From: CAVQOB01 sp963714325
GTDB taxonomy: Bacteria > Pseudomonadota > Alphaproteobacteria > Rhizobiales > Hyphomicrobiaceae
DNA length: 64,000 bases
Direction: 5' to 3'
NCBI GenBank assembly: GCA_963714325.1
Contig: CAVQOB010000008.1
Span: 558,001-622,000, forward strand
A model generated the notes under the pieces. It made no database searches, had not been told where the DNA came from, and saw only the letters and a list, made by a program, of their open reading frames with translations. Shown here piece after piece: positions 37,535 through 47,535 of the stretch. Made by a program: the position numbers and the translations under genes. The number at the start of each line of letters is the position of its first letter. Position 1 is the stretch's first letter.

Positions 37535-38599
37535 TCAGCGCTTCGGCACCGTCGCCAGCCACGCCTTGACCTCTCCACTCCAAAGTCTGGCCATGCCGCC
37601 GGTGGTGCCGTGGCCGGCGGTTTGCGGGGTGGCGGGAATCAGGAATAACTTGCCATTCTTGACGCTTTTCATAGCGTTGTCCATCAAGCCGGTGGCGACG
37701 GGGTTGCGCTCGTCGTCGGCTGAGTTGATGGCCATCAGATGCGCGGTGATCTCGCCGAGCTTGGGCGCTGGATTGTAATCGGCGGACGACGCCCATTGAT
37801 AGATGAAGTTGTTGGCGTCGGCTGGAAACGGCGCGCTCAAGCGGGCGTCGACCAACTTGTCGGCCGCGTCTTTGGTTGGCGCCAAGCGATGGTAGGCCAG
37901 ATCGCCACCGTTCGTTGCGGTCGAATAAAACACATTGGCAATGCGGGCGAATTTCGGCTGTTCGGTATAGTCGCCGCCCTTGTAGTCGGGATCGGCCTTG
38001 ATCGTCTCCAGCATCAGCCGGCGCAGCATCCAGTTGCGGCTCGACATCTCGGTCGGTTGCGACGCCATTGGCACCAGCGCGTCCATCATGTTGGGATAGC
38101 GCGTGCCCCAGATCCAGGTGTGCATGCCGCCCATCGAATTGCCGAGCACCAGGCGCAGCCGCTTGATCCCAAGCCCTTCGGTGACAACGCGATACTGCGC
38201 ATCGACCATGTCGTTGTAATTGTATTTCGGGAACTTCGCCTTCAGGCCGTCCGACGGCTTGGTCGAATTCCCGGCACCGAGCGCATCGGGGATGATGATG
38301 AAATACTTCTTGGCGTCAAGCGCTTGCCCCTCGCCGAACAGCTCGCCGGCAAAGCCCGGCGTCAACATGCCCTGCGCCGACCCGCCGGTGCCGTGGAGAA
38401 TCAGGATCGGCTCGCCGGTTGCCTCGCCGATGGTTTTGTAGGCCAGCTTGACCTCGGGCATCACCTCGCCGGTCGAGAACTTGAAATCCTTGGCGACCCA
38501 TAACCCATCCTTGGGTGCCGGATAGTCGGCGGCGTTGGCGGGCGTCCGTGACGCGGTCAGCGCCAAAGCCAGCGCCGCAGCGACCATCAGCCGTTTCAT
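37535..38599 (-). CDS. secreted alpha/beta hydrolase, homoserine O-acetyltransferase-like
   Basis: The start MKRLMVAAALALALTA (38599) gives a signal peptide ending at NAADYP. The 354-residue protein resembles the MetX subgroup of alpha/beta hydrolases: ILHGTGGSAQG, DALGAGNSTKPSDG, nucleophile elbow GNSMGGMHTW, an acid in NSADDERNP and the His in AGHGTTGG. MetX enzymes are cytoplasmic, so a secreted relative is probably an esterase or amidase of other function. It lies on the opposite strand inside the dcw cluster, between ftsI and murE. Confidence 0.85.
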   Translation of the reverse strand: MKRLMVAAALALALTASRTPANAADYPAPKDGLWVAKDFKFSTGEVMPEVKLAYKTIGEATGEPILILHGTGGSAQGMLTPGFAGELFGEGQALDAKKYFIIIPDALGAGNSTKPSDGLKAKFPKYNYNDMVDAQYRVVTEGLGIKRLRLVLGNSMGGMHTWIWGTRYPNMMDALVPMASQPTEMSSRNWMLRRLMLETIKADPDYKGGDYTEQPKFARIANVFYSTATNGGDLAYHRLAPTKDAADKLVDARLSAPFPADANNFIYQWASSADYNPAPKLGEITAHLMAINSADDERNPVATGLMDNAMKSVKNGKLFLIPATPQTAGHGTTGGMARLWSGEVKAWLATVPKR

Positions 38600-38816
38600 G
38601 ATGTGCATGGCGTTCTCCTTTTTTCTCGCATTTGTCGGCCAGCATCAAACGCGCGCCGCCGGCTCGCAGCCCCCGATTGAATGATGATTGTCCCGGGATG
38701 GCAAGTCAATTTGCCAGGCGGCCTTGCGCATCTTGAAAGTATCGACCAAAGCCACCACGTGCTGCTGAGTTCGCTCTCCCGCAATGTGCCATCATTTTTC
38801 AGGACGCCACCTCAGA

Positions 38817-39578
38817 ATGGATCATCTGTTGACGCTCGCCAGCGACCCGGTGGCCTGGGTCGCGCTTGCCACGCTGATTGCCATGGAAATCATCCTCGGC
38901 ATCGACAATCTGATCTTCATCGCCATTCTCACCAACAAGTTGCCCGAGCACCAGCGCGAGCGCGCACGTCGCATTGGCCTCGGCGCAGCGCTGCTCATGC
39001 GGCTCGCCCTGCTCGGCACGATCGCCACGATCGTCCGCTTGACCACGCCGGTGTTGACACCATTCGGCTTCAGCTTCTCCTGGCGCGACATGATCCTGAT
39101 CGCCGGCGGACTATTCCTGGTTTGGAAAGCGACCAATGAAATTCATCACCGCGTCGATCCAGACCCGGGCTCGGACCTTTTTGATCGCAAGGATGGCGGC
39201 ATGGCGTTCGGGGCGGTGATCGGGCAAATCCTCGTTCTCGATATCGTCTTCTCCGTCGATAGCATCATTACCGCCGTCGGCATGACGCCGCATGTCCCGA
39301 TCATGTTCGTGGCCGTTATTGTCACAGTTCTCGTCATGCTACTGGCCGCGACGCCGCTCGCCAACTTCGTCAACGCCAATCCGACCATCGTCATGCTGGC
39401 GCTCGGGTTCCTGCTGATGATCGGCATGGTGCTGATCGCGGAAGGCTTCGGCGCGCATGTGCCGAAAGGCTATGTTTACGCGGCGATGGCGTTTTCGGCG
39501 CTGGTCGAGGGGCTCAACATGCTCGATCGCAACGCCCGCCAACGGCGGAACCGGAAGGGCGGCGTCGGCAAGTCCTGA
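38817..39578 (+). CDS. TerC family integral membrane protein
   Basis: The start MDHLLTLASDPVAW (38817) is typical; the frame is open to 38784. The 253-residue protein has about seven membrane segments with the conserved acidic motifs EIILGIDNLIFI and DIVFSVDSIITAVGM. TerC/Alx-type proteins export manganese, possibly loading exported metalloproteins. It stands between the reversed hydrolase gene and murE and has no known role in cell wall synthesis. A 13-base direct repeat, GGCCAGCCTGCAA, occurs twice just after the stop (about 39598-39624). Confidence 0.88.
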   Translation: MDHLLTLASDPVAWVALATLIAMEIILGIDNLIFIAILTNKLPEHQRERARRIGLGAALLMRLALLGTIATIVRLTTPVLTPFGFSFSWRDMILIAGGLFLVWKATNEIHHRVDPDPGSDLFDRKDGGMAFGAVIGQILVLDIVFSVDSIITAVGMTPHVPIMFVAVIVTVLVMLLAATPLANFVNANPTIVMLALGFLLMIGMVLIAEGFGAHVPKGYVYAAMAFSALVEGLNMLDRNARQRRNRKGGVGKS

Positions 39579-39723
39579 TCGCGGCTCTGGACATGGCCGG
39601 CCAGCCTGCAAGGCCAGCCTGCAAGGGAAGTTTGACGTGGGCAGCCGACGCGCAATAAGACAGCGGGAACCTGCCCCCTAGGTACTGAACGCTGTTTTTC
39701 GGGGCGGTCGAGGAGCGACGACG

Positions 39724-41205
39724 ATGCGGTTGTCCCGACTGCTGGGGCCGGAGACGGTCAGGCTTGACGGTACCAGCGATCCCGAAATCAGCGCCATCAC
39801 CGCTGACAGCCGCGCTGTTGCGCCGGGGACGCTGTTTGCGGCACTGCCCGGCACCAAGGTCGATGGCGCGCGGTTCATTCCGGCGGCGGTCGCAGCGGGT
39901 GCGGCGGCCATTCTGTGTGTCGAGGGCGCGGATGCGAGTGCCGCGACGGCTGCAGATATTACGGTATTGCGCTCGGTTGAGCCGCGATTGTCGCTGTCGA
40001 AAATTGCGGCGCGGTTTTATCCACGTCAACCGCAGTTCATCGTCGCTGTCACGGGGACCAACGGCAAGACGTCGATCGCCGAGTTCACACGACAGATCTT
40101 CGCAGCGCTCGGGCATCAGGCTGCGTCATTGGGGACGATCGGCGTCGTGAAGCCGGATGGCGCGGTCTATGGCTCGCTGACGACACCGGACCCGGTCACG
40201 TTGCACAAAACGCTGCAGGAACTCGCTGACGCGGGCGTGACCCATCTGGCGCTCGAGGCGTCGTCGCATGGGCTCGATCAATTTCGCCTTGACGGCGTGC
40301 GGCTGACGGCCGGCGCCTTCAACAACCTCGGCCGCGATCATCTGGATTATCATCCAACGGTCGAAGATTACTTCGAGGCCAAGCTCGGGCTGTTCACGCG
40401 GCTGTTGCAGCCGGGGCAGATGGCGGTGATCAATCTGGATGGGGACCGTTCGACGCTGGTCATCGACGTAGCGCTTAAGCGCGGCCTCGCCATCATCACG
40501 ACGGGGACCCAGGGCGGGGCGACCGTCCGTTACGCGCATCGGCCAACCAACCGGTTCGAGCAATGGGTCGAAATTCAACATGCCGGAAAGGTCCATCAGG
40601 CCGTCAACATTCCGCTGATCGGCAGCTATCAAGCGTCCAATGCGATGGTGGCTATCGCGCTCGCCGTGGCGTGCGGCGAGGAACCAGGCCGGTGCATCGA
40701 GGCGCTGCCGAAACTGGCTGCCGTCCGCGGCCGACTGGATTTGGCTGGTCAGCATAACGGCGGTGTTGTCGTCATCGACTACGCGCATAAGCCGGAGGCG
40801 CTGGAAGCGGCGCTGAAGGCGCTGAAACCGTTTGCGACCCGCAATCTCATTTGCGTGTTTGGCTGTGGCGGCGACCGCGATCGGGGCAAACGGCCGATCA
40901 TGGGGAAAATCGCCATGCAGCACGCCAATGTCGTGATCATCACGGACGACAATCCGCGCAGCGAGGACCCCACTGCGATCCGCCGCGAGATCATCACTGG
41001 AATCCCGCAACCCGAATTTCGCTTTGATGAAATCGCCGACCGCGGCGCAGCGATCCGCAAAGGCGTTGCGATGTTGCGCCAGGGCGACGTGCTGCTCGTC
41101 GCCGGCAAAGGCCACGAGACCGGACAGATCGTCGGCGACAAGACGCTGCCGTTTTCCGATCACGAGGAAGTGGCGAAGGCAATTGCGGAAGCGGGGCGCG
41201 CATGA
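39724..41205 (+). CDS. murE: UDP-MurNAc-tripeptide synthetase MurE (meso-diaminopimelate adding)
   Basis: A 493-residue Mur ligase. The N-terminal domain binds UDP (ALPGTKVDGARF). The ATP loop is GTNGKTS at about 110, followed by TTPDPVTLHKTL and ALEASSHGLDQ. The C-terminal DDNPRSEDP is the signature for meso-diaminopimelate as substrate, as expected for a Gram-negative. It adds the third residue to UDP-MurNAc-dipeptide. The stop overlaps murF by 4 bases. Confidence 0.96.
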   Translation: MRLSRLLGPETVRLDGTSDPEISAITADSRAVAPGTLFAALPGTKVDGARFIPAAVAAGAAAILCVEGADASAATAADITVLRSVEPRLSLSKIAARFYPRQPQFIVAVTGTNGKTSIAEFTRQIFAALGHQAASLGTIGVVKPDGAVYGSLTTPDPVTLHKTLQELADAGVTHLALEASSHGLDQFRLDGVRLTAGAFNNLGRDHLDYHPTVEDYFEAKLGLFTRLLQPGQMAVINLDGDRSTLVIDVALKRGLAIITTGTQGGATVRYAHRPTNRFEQWVEIQHAGKVHQAVNIPLIGSYQASNAMVAIALAVACGEEPGRCIEALPKLAAVRGRLDLAGQHNGGVVVIDYAHKPEALEAALKALKPFATRNLICVFGCGGDRDRGKRPIMGKIAMQHANVVIITDDNPRSEDPTAIRREIITGIPQPEFRFDEIADRGAAIRKGVAMLRQGDVLLVAGKGHETGQIVGDKTLPFSDHEEVAKAIAEAGRA

Positions 41206-42605
41206 CAACGCCATTGTGGACCTGGGGATCGCTGATCGGCGTCACCGGCGGGCGCGGCGACGGCGCGCCAACCGCTGCCATTACGAGCGTTTCAATCGAT
41301 ACCCGCACGATCGATCCCGGCGATCTTTTCGTCGCGCTCAAAGATCAGCGCGATGGCCACGACTTCGTAACGGCCGCCTTCAAGGCAGGAGCAGCGGCAG
41401 CACTCGTTAGCGAACATTACGAACGCCAACCCAGCGACGGCGCGCTGTTGCGCGTCGACGAACCCTTGCACGCACTGGAGGACATCGGCCGCGTCGCGCG
41501 GTTCCGCGGCAAGCCGCGTGTCGTTGCCGTGACAGGCAGCGTCGGCAAGACCGGCACCAAGGAAATGCTGCGCGCGTGTCTTGCCACTGAAGGCACGGTG
41601 CACGCTTCGGAGAAATCCTACAACAACCATTGGGGCGTGCCGCTGACCCTCGCCAAGCTGCCGGCGGCGGCGCAATTCGGCGTGTTCGAAATCGGCATGA
41701 ACCACGCCGGCGAGATCACGCCGCTGACCCGGATGGTCGCGCCGCAGATTGCCGTGGTCACCACCGTCGAGCCGGTGCATCTTGGATTTTTTACCAACGA
41801 AGACGAAATCGCCGATGCGAAAGCCGAAATTTTTCTCGGGCTGGAGCCCGGCGGCATCGCCATCCTCAATCGCGACAACCGCCACTTCGACAGGCTCAAG
41901 ACCAAGGCGCAAGCGGTTGGCGCCAAAGTCATCAGCTTCGGGGCCAGCGAGGGATGCGATGTCCGCGCGCTGGAGATGACTGTCACTGGCGAGGGCACGG
42001 CGGTGGTCCTGCAGCTCGCCGGCCGTTCGATTCGCTACACCGTCGGCGCACCGGGGCGGCACATCGCGATGAACTCGCTCGCCGTTGCCGCCGTCATGGA
42101 GTGCCTTGGCCTCGACATGTCCACGGCCTTGCAACCGCTGGCCGGCGTGACCGCGCCGATCGGCCGTGGCGCCCGGCAAACGCTAGCCGTTGCAGACGGT
42201 CGCATCCTTCTGATCGATGAAAGCTACAACGCCAATCCGGCGTCGATGCGGGCGGCATTGGCGACACTCGGCACCGTCGCCCGTCGAGATTTTCCCCGCC
42301 GCATCGCGGTCCTCGGCGACATGCGCGAACTCGGCGAGCAGGGGGCTCAGTTGCATCGCGACCTCAAGGAACCACTCCAAGTCGCTGACATTGATCTCGT
42401 TCTTGCCTGCGGCCCGCTGATGCGCCATCTCGTCGACACACTGGAGAGCGATCGTGTAGCCGGGTGGGCTGAAAAATCCGTGGACCTCGTGGCATCTTTG
42501 AAAACGGCACTGAGACCGGGCGACGTGGTGATGATAAAAGGTTCGCTGGGGACCAACATGGCGCCGCTCATCAGGGCGGTCCTAGAGCTTGGCACGGCAG
42601 CATAA
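41202..42605 (+). CDS. murF: UDP-MurNAc-tripeptide--D-Ala-D-Ala ligase MurF
   Basis: A 467-residue Mur ligase with SIDTRTIDPGDLFVAL, the ATP loop TGSVGKTGTKEML, EKSYNNHWGVPLTLA, FEIGMNHAGEI and DESYNANPASMRAAL, all standard MurF signatures. It adds D-Ala-D-Ala to complete the stem pentapeptide. It begins in the murE stop (ATGA) and is followed by mraY after 74 bases. Confidence 0.96.
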   Translation: MTTPLWTWGSLIGVTGGRGDGAPTAAITSVSIDTRTIDPGDLFVALKDQRDGHDFVTAAFKAGAAAALVSEHYERQPSDGALLRVDEPLHALEDIGRVARFRGKPRVVAVTGSVGKTGTKEMLRACLATEGTVHASEKSYNNHWGVPLTLAKLPAAAQFGVFEIGMNHAGEITPLTRMVAPQIAVVTTVEPVHLGFFTNEDEIADAKAEIFLGLEPGGIAILNRDNRHFDRLKTKAQAVGAKVISFGASEGCDVRALEMTVTGEGTAVVLQLAGRSIRYTVGAPGRHIAMNSLAVAAVMECLGLDMSTALQPLAGVTAPIGRGARQTLAVADGRILLIDESYNANPASMRAALATLGTVARRDFPRRIAVLGDMRELGEQGAQLHRDLKEPLQVADIDLVLACGPLMRHLVDTLESDRVAGWAEKSVDLVASLKTALRPGDVVMIKGSLGTNMAPLIRAVLELGTAA

Positions 42606-42679
42606 TTTGGCAAGTCAGCATAAAAAGGCAGGCTTAGCATTGTGTCGGCGGATGCGGCGCGACGGGGGAATTTTAGACA

Positions 42680-43762
42680 ATGCTCTATGAGCTGGTGACG
42701 TTTTCCGACCAGATCGGCGCGCTCAACGTCTTTCGCTATCAGACGTTCCGTGCGGCGATGGCAATCATGACCGCCTTGCTGTTCGTCTTCTTGTTCGGGC
42801 CGGCGATCATCGATCTGCTGCGGATCAAGCAAGGCAAAGGTCAGCCGATCCGGGAGGATGGTCCGGAGACGCATTTCGCCAAGCGAGGCACGCCGACGAT
42901 GGGCGGGCTCATGATCCTGGCCGGCGTGCTGATCTCGACGCTGCTATGGGCGAACTGGGCAAGCCCCTATGTCTGGATCGTACTCGGCGTGACCATCGCT
43001 TACGGCGCGATCGGTTTCTATGATGATTATCTGAAGGTGACCAAGCAAACGACCAAGGGTTTCGGCTCCAAAGCGCGGCTGCTCTGCGAGTTCCTCGTTG
43101 CTGCGGCGGCGACGTGGGCGGTCATGCGGCTTGGCAAACCCGGCTTTTCCGACGCCGTAACGGTGCCGTTCTTCAAGTCGCTGATTATTCCCTTGGGGCT
43201 ATGGTTCGTCTGCTTCGGCATGCTGGTGATTGTCGCGTCGGGCAATGCGGTCAACCTGACCGATGGTCTCGACGGGTTGGCGATCGTGCCGGTGATGATC
43301 GCGGCGGGGACGTTCGGGCTGATCGCCTATCTCAGCGGCAACACGCGGTTTGCGTCGTACCTGCAGATCCATTATGTGCCCGGGGCGGGTGAACTCGCCA
43401 TTGTCTGCGGCGCGCTGATTGGGGCGGGGCTCGGTTTCCTATGGTTCAATGCACCGCCGGCAATGATCTTCATGGGCGATACGGGATCGCTGGCGCTCGG
43501 TGGCGCGCTCGGTGCGATTGCGGTGGCAACGAAACATGAATTCGTGCTGGCGATCGCGGGCGGGCTGTTCGTGCTTGAAGCTCTGTCCGTCATTATCCAG
43601 GTGATCTCGTTTAAACTGACGGGCAAGCGCGTCTTCCGCATGGCGCCTCTGCACCACCATTTCGAGAAAAAAGGCTGGCGCGAGTCGACCGTCGTGGTCC
43701 GTTTTTGGATCATTTCCGTGGTGCTGGCGCTGATCGCGCTATCGACGCTGAAACTGCGGTAA
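42680..43762 (+). CDS. mraY: phospho-MurNAc-pentapeptide transferase MraY
   Basis: A 360-residue inner membrane protein with about ten membrane segments. The catalytic loops are visible: GFYDDYLKVTK, NLTDGLDGLA, GDTGSLALGGAL and APLHHHFEKKGWRES. It transfers phospho-MurNAc-pentapeptide to undecaprenyl phosphate, giving lipid I. The ATG at 42680 lies just downstream of GGGGGAATTTTAGACA. Confidence 0.97.
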   Translation: MLYELVTFSDQIGALNVFRYQTFRAAMAIMTALLFVFLFGPAIIDLLRIKQGKGQPIREDGPETHFAKRGTPTMGGLMILAGVLISTLLWANWASPYVWIVLGVTIAYGAIGFYDDYLKVTKQTTKGFGSKARLLCEFLVAAAATWAVMRLGKPGFSDAVTVPFFKSLIIPLGLWFVCFGMLVIVASGNAVNLTDGLDGLAIVPVMIAAGTFGLIAYLSGNTRFASYLQIHYVPGAGELAIVCGALIGAGLGFLWFNAPPAMIFMGDTGSLALGGALGAIAVATKHEFVLAIAGGLFVLEALSVIIQVISFKLTGKRVFRMAPLHHHFEKKGWRESTVVVRFWIISVVLALIALSTLKLR

Positions 43763-43814
43763 TGGTGTCCGAGGGCCGCAGCCGCAATGCGGTTTCAGGA
43801 GTACACTCGCGCCC

Positions 43815-45239
43815 ATGATTCGGATCACTTCCTTCGCCGGCCAGCCTGTCGCCGTCTTCGGACTGGCGCGATCCGGCATTGCGTCGGCGTTGGCGCTGGC
43901 CGACGGCGGCGCGACGGTCGCCTGCTGGGATGACGGCGAGGGTGGCCGCGCAGCGGCGCGGCAAGCCGGATTGGCGGTGGTTGATCTGACGGTGGCGGAC
44001 TGGTCGGTGTTCGCCGCGCTGGTGCTCGCGCCCGGCGTGCCGCTGACGCATCCCAAACCGCATTGGACCGTTGAACGCGCGAAAGCCGCCGGCGTACCGG
44101 TCATCGGCGACATCGAGTTGTTTTTCCGCGAGCGCGCCAAGACCGCGCCCGAGGCGCCGGTGATCGCCATCACCGGCACCAACGGCAAATCGACGACGAC
44201 GGCGCTGGTGACGCATCTGCTGAAAGCGGCCGGGCGCGACGCACAGATGGGCGGCAACATCGGCGTCGGCATTCTGGCGCTGGAGCCGCCGGCGGCGGGC
44301 CGCGTGCCAGAGCGCGTGCATGTCATCGAGATGAGTTCGTTCCAGATCGATCTGACGCCGACGCTCCATCCGACGGTCGGCATTCTCATGAACCTGTCGC
44401 CGGATCATCTCGATCGCCATGGCACGATGGAGCACTACGCGGCCGTCAAGGCGCGGTTGGTGGCTGGCGCCGATCGACCGGTGATCAGCGTCGATGACGA
44501 TTGGTGCCACGATATCTGCGACCGGCTGCGCATGAGCGCGCGCGGTTGGGTTGACATGCTCTCGGTCAATGGACGCGTCTCCAACGGTTGGTATGCCGAG
44601 GGCGCAGTGCTGCATTCGCGGGCACCCTGGGCCGGCCGGTTCGGGACCTATGCGACGCTCAACGGCATTGGTTCTCTGCGCGGCGCGCACAATGCCCAGA
44701 ACGCGCTGGCCGCCAGCATCGCGTGCATGATCGTCGGGCTGACGCCGGATCAGATCCAGGCCGGGCTCCGATCATTTCCCGGCCTCGCGCATCGGATGGA
44801 GCAAGTGGGTCACGTCGGCCGTGCGCTGTTCATCAACGACTCGAAGGCGACCAATGCGGATTCGGCTGAAAAGGCGCTGGCCAGTTTCGACCGCGATATA
44901 CATTGGATCATCGGCGGAGTCATGAAAGAAGGTGGCATCGAGCCGCTATCGCCGCTGTTTTCGCGCGTGGCAATGGCCTATCTGATCGGCGAATCGTCGG
45001 ATAACTTTGCGCGAACACTGGAGGGGAAAGTCAAATATGAGCGGTGCGGAACGCTCGAGGGCGCGGTAGCGACGGCGGCGCGCGATGCAGCTGCCAGTGC
45101 GGCGGCGGAGCCCATTATCCTGCTGTCGCCCGCCTGCGCCTCCTACGACCACTACAAGAGTTTTGAACATCGCGGCGATCATTTCCGCGCATTGGTCTCG
45201 GCACTTCCAGGCGCCAGCATGACGGCGCGACCGGCATGA
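43815..45239 (+). CDS. murD: UDP-MurNAc-L-alanine--D-glutamate ligase MurD
   Basis: A 474-residue Mur ligase with AVFGLARSGIA, PGVPLTHP, ITGTNGKSTTTALV, GGNIGVGIL, EMSSFQIDLT, NLSPDHLDRHG and NDSKATNADS. It adds D-glutamate to UDP-MurNAc-L-Ala. The stop overlaps ftsW by 4 bases (ATGA). Confidence 0.96.
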   Translation: MIRITSFAGQPVAVFGLARSGIASALALADGGATVACWDDGEGGRAAARQAGLAVVDLTVADWSVFAALVLAPGVPLTHPKPHWTVERAKAAGVPVIGDIELFFRERAKTAPEAPVIAITGTNGKSTTTALVTHLLKAAGRDAQMGGNIGVGILALEPPAAGRVPERVHVIEMSSFQIDLTPTLHPTVGILMNLSPDHLDRHGTMEHYAAVKARLVAGADRPVISVDDDWCHDICDRLRMSARGWVDMLSVNGRVSNGWYAEGAVLHSRAPWAGRFGTYATLNGIGSLRGAHNAQNALAASIACMIVGLTPDQIQAGLRSFPGLAHRMEQVGHVGRALFINDSKATNADSAEKALASFDRDIHWIIGGVMKEGGIEPLSPLFSRVAMAYLIGESSDNFARTLEGKVKYERCGTLEGAVATAARDAAASAAAEPIILLSPACASYDHYKSFEHRGDHFRALVSALPGASMTARPA

Positions 45240-46426
45240 GCATCTCGCGCACCGACCGCAGTCTGCTCGCCGACTGGTGGTTCACCATCGATCGCGTCCT
45301 GTTGGCGGCGCTATTGGCGCTGGCAGCGGCTGGCAGCGTGTTGTCGCTAGCGGCGAGCCCGGCGATGGCGTTGAAGCGCGGCTTCCCGACGTTCTACTTC
45401 TTCGAGCGGCACCTCGCCTTCACGGCTATCGCAGTGGCGATCTTGCTGGCGGTGTCGCTGGCGTCGCCCGCCGCGATCCGTCGAATTGCCTTACTGCTGC
45501 TGGTCGCCGGTGTCGCGGCAATGGCCGCAGTGCTGGTGATTGGGCCGGAGATCAATGGTGCCAGGCGCTGGTTGCGCGTTGCCGGGTACTCGCTGCAGCC
45601 CTCGGAATTCGCCAAGCCCGCCTTCATTGTACTCGCCGCATGGCTGCTGGCCGAAACGCAACGGCGCGACGACATGCCGGCGACCGCGCTGGCTTTCGGA
45701 CTGCTCGCCGTGTTCGAGGCGCTGTTGTTATTGGAGCCCGATGTAGGGCAGGCGCTGCTGGTGGCAATCGTGTTTGGCAGCATGTTTGTGCTGGCAGGCG
45801 GTTCGCTGAAACTGATCGCGGCGATGGCAGTGGCTGGAGCGGCTGTCGGCGTGATGGCCTACCAGACGTTTCCGCATGTGCGCGCGCGCATCGATCGCTT
45901 CATCACGCCCGGCAGCGGCGATACCTTTCAAACCGACCGGGCGCTGCAATCGTTCATTGAGGGCGGCTTTCTCGGACGCGGGCCTGGCGAGGGGACGATC
46001 AAGCACGTCCTGCCGGATGCGCACACCGATTTCATCTTCGCGGTGATCGCCGAGGAATACGGCGTGCTGACCTGCCTGGTACTGGTCGGGCTATACGCGT
46101 TGATCGTCATTCGCGGCCTGTTTCATGCCATCGACGCACGCTCGCCATTTGTCCGATTGGCGGTCGCGGGACTGGCGTTGCTGATCGGCGTGCAGGCGAT
46201 GGTCAACATCGGCGTCAACGTCGGGCTGCTACCGGCGAAAGGCATGACGCTGCCATTTATTTCAAATGGCGGCTCGTCGCTGCTGGCGATCGGCATCAGC
46301 GCTGGTATGCTGGTTGGATTGACGCGCGGTGGCCGGGACGATCGGCGGCTGCGGCGCGGAACGGCCATGCCGACAACCAGCCGCGAACAGCAGGACCAGA
46401 CCCTCGGAGGCATTCGGATATCGTGA
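45236..46426 (+). CDS. ftsW: septal peptidoglycan glycosyltransferase FtsW
   Basis: A 396-residue SEDS protein with about ten membrane segments. Landmarks are KRGFPTFYFFERHLAF, GARRWL with the usual LQPSEFAKPA, PDVGQALLV, and FISNGGSSLLA near the end. FtsW polymerises glycan strands from lipid II in complex with FtsI. It overlaps murD and murG by 4 bases at each end. Confidence 0.96.
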   Translation: MSISRTDRSLLADWWFTIDRVLLAALLALAAAGSVLSLAASPAMALKRGFPTFYFFERHLAFTAIAVAILLAVSLASPAAIRRIALLLLVAGVAAMAAVLVIGPEINGARRWLRVAGYSLQPSEFAKPAFIVLAAWLLAETQRRDDMPATALAFGLLAVFEALLLLEPDVGQALLVAIVFGSMFVLAGGSLKLIAAMAVAGAAVGVMAYQTFPHVRARIDRFITPGSGDTFQTDRALQSFIEGGFLGRGPGEGTIKHVLPDAHTDFIFAVIAEEYGVLTCLVLVGLYALIVIRGLFHAIDARSPFVRLAVAGLALLIGVQAMVNIGVNVGLLPAKGMTLPFISNGGSSLLAIGISAGMLVGLTRGGRDDRRLRRGTAMPTTSREQQDQTLGGIRIS

Positions 46427-47535
46427 GCGACTCCACTGTCATGCTGGCTGCCGGCGGAACCGCCGGTCACCTTTTTCCGGCATTTGCGCTGGCGCAAGAA
46501 CTGGCGCGCCGCAGCATTGCGGTCGAGCTAGTGACGGATATGCGTGGCGATAAGTTTGGCGCTGACTTTCCGGCGCGGGCGATCCATCAGGTTCCCGCAG
46601 CAACCCTCAAAGGCCGGTCACCCGGCGCAATGGCCAAGACGGGTTTGACATTGACCCGCGGCGTGGCGGCCGCCTTCCAATTGCTTGGCAAAGTGAAACC
46701 GCAGGCGGTGATCGGCTTTGGCGGCTATCCAACATTTCCGCCGTTGATGGCGGCGCGGCTGCGGCGCATCCCGACGGCCCTGCACGAGCAGAACGCCGTC
46801 CTTGGTCGCGCCAACGCGATGCTCGCCAAGCGTGTCAACGCCATCGCGACGTCGTTCGAAAGCGTCAAGGGCATCGATGCGGCATTGCAGAAAAAGGTGC
46901 GCTTCACCGGCAATCCCGTGCGCGATGCGGTGATCGACTGGTCGCAACGCGCCTACAGCACGCCCGATGCGATGGGGCCGCTGGCGCTGTTGGTCTTCGG
47001 TGGCAGCCAAGGTGCGAGGTATTTCTCTGAAGCGGTCCCGCCGGCCTTGGAGAGGTTGCCGGAGACGTTGCGTCGTCGCCTCTTCATCGTGCAGCAATGC
47101 CGCGAGGAGGATCTGGCCAAGGTCGAGGCGACCTACACGGCGGCCGGCATCCGCGCCAAGCTGGCGACGTTTTTTGCCAATCTGCCCGAGGAAATGGCGC
47201 GCGCGCAGCTAGTCGTCGGTCGCGCGGGTGCTTCGACAGTGGCGGAGCTGACGGTGATGGGGCGGCCCTCCATCCTGGTGCCATTGCCGCATGCCATCGA
47301 CAACGATCAGTTGGCCAATGCGTTGCGGCTTGATCAGGCCGGCGGCGCGCTCTGCATGGAACAGAAGGACCTGACGCCCGAGTCGCTGGCTGAAGCGCTG
47401 GCGCGCCTGCTCACCAACCCCGCGGGGCTAGCGGCTGCCGCCAGCAATGCCAAGGCACTCGGCCGCCCCGACGCCGTGCTCCGGCTTGCCGATCTGGTCG
47501 AGGAGTTGATGGGGCGAAGGGTGGCGTCTGGTTGA
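46423..47535 (+). CDS. murG: UDP-GlcNAc--lipid I N-acetylglucosaminyltransferase MurG
   Basis: A 370-residue GT-B glycosyltransferase. It has the glycine-rich GGTAGHLFPAFALA, GFGGYPTFPPL, HEQNAVLGRAN, GGSQGARYFS and the donor-binding GRAGASTVAELT, all typical of MurG. It makes lipid II at the cytoplasmic face. The start is GTG at 46423, overlapping ftsW. This is the last dcw gene here; the expected murC and murB do not follow. Confidence 0.96.
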   Translation: MSDSTVMLAAGGTAGHLFPAFALAQELARRSIAVELVTDMRGDKFGADFPARAIHQVPAATLKGRSPGAMAKTGLTLTRGVAAAFQLLGKVKPQAVIGFGGYPTFPPLMAARLRRIPTALHEQNAVLGRANAMLAKRVNAIATSFESVKGIDAALQKKVRFTGNPVRDAVIDWSQRAYSTPDAMGPLALLVFGGSQGARYFSEAVPPALERLPETLRRRLFIVQQCREEDLAKVEATYTAAGIRAKLATFFANLPEEMARAQLVVGRAGASTVAELTVMGRPSILVPLPHAIDNDQLANALRLDQAGGALCMEQKDLTPESLAEALARLLTNPAGLAAAASNAKALGRPDAVLRLADLVEELMGRRVASG

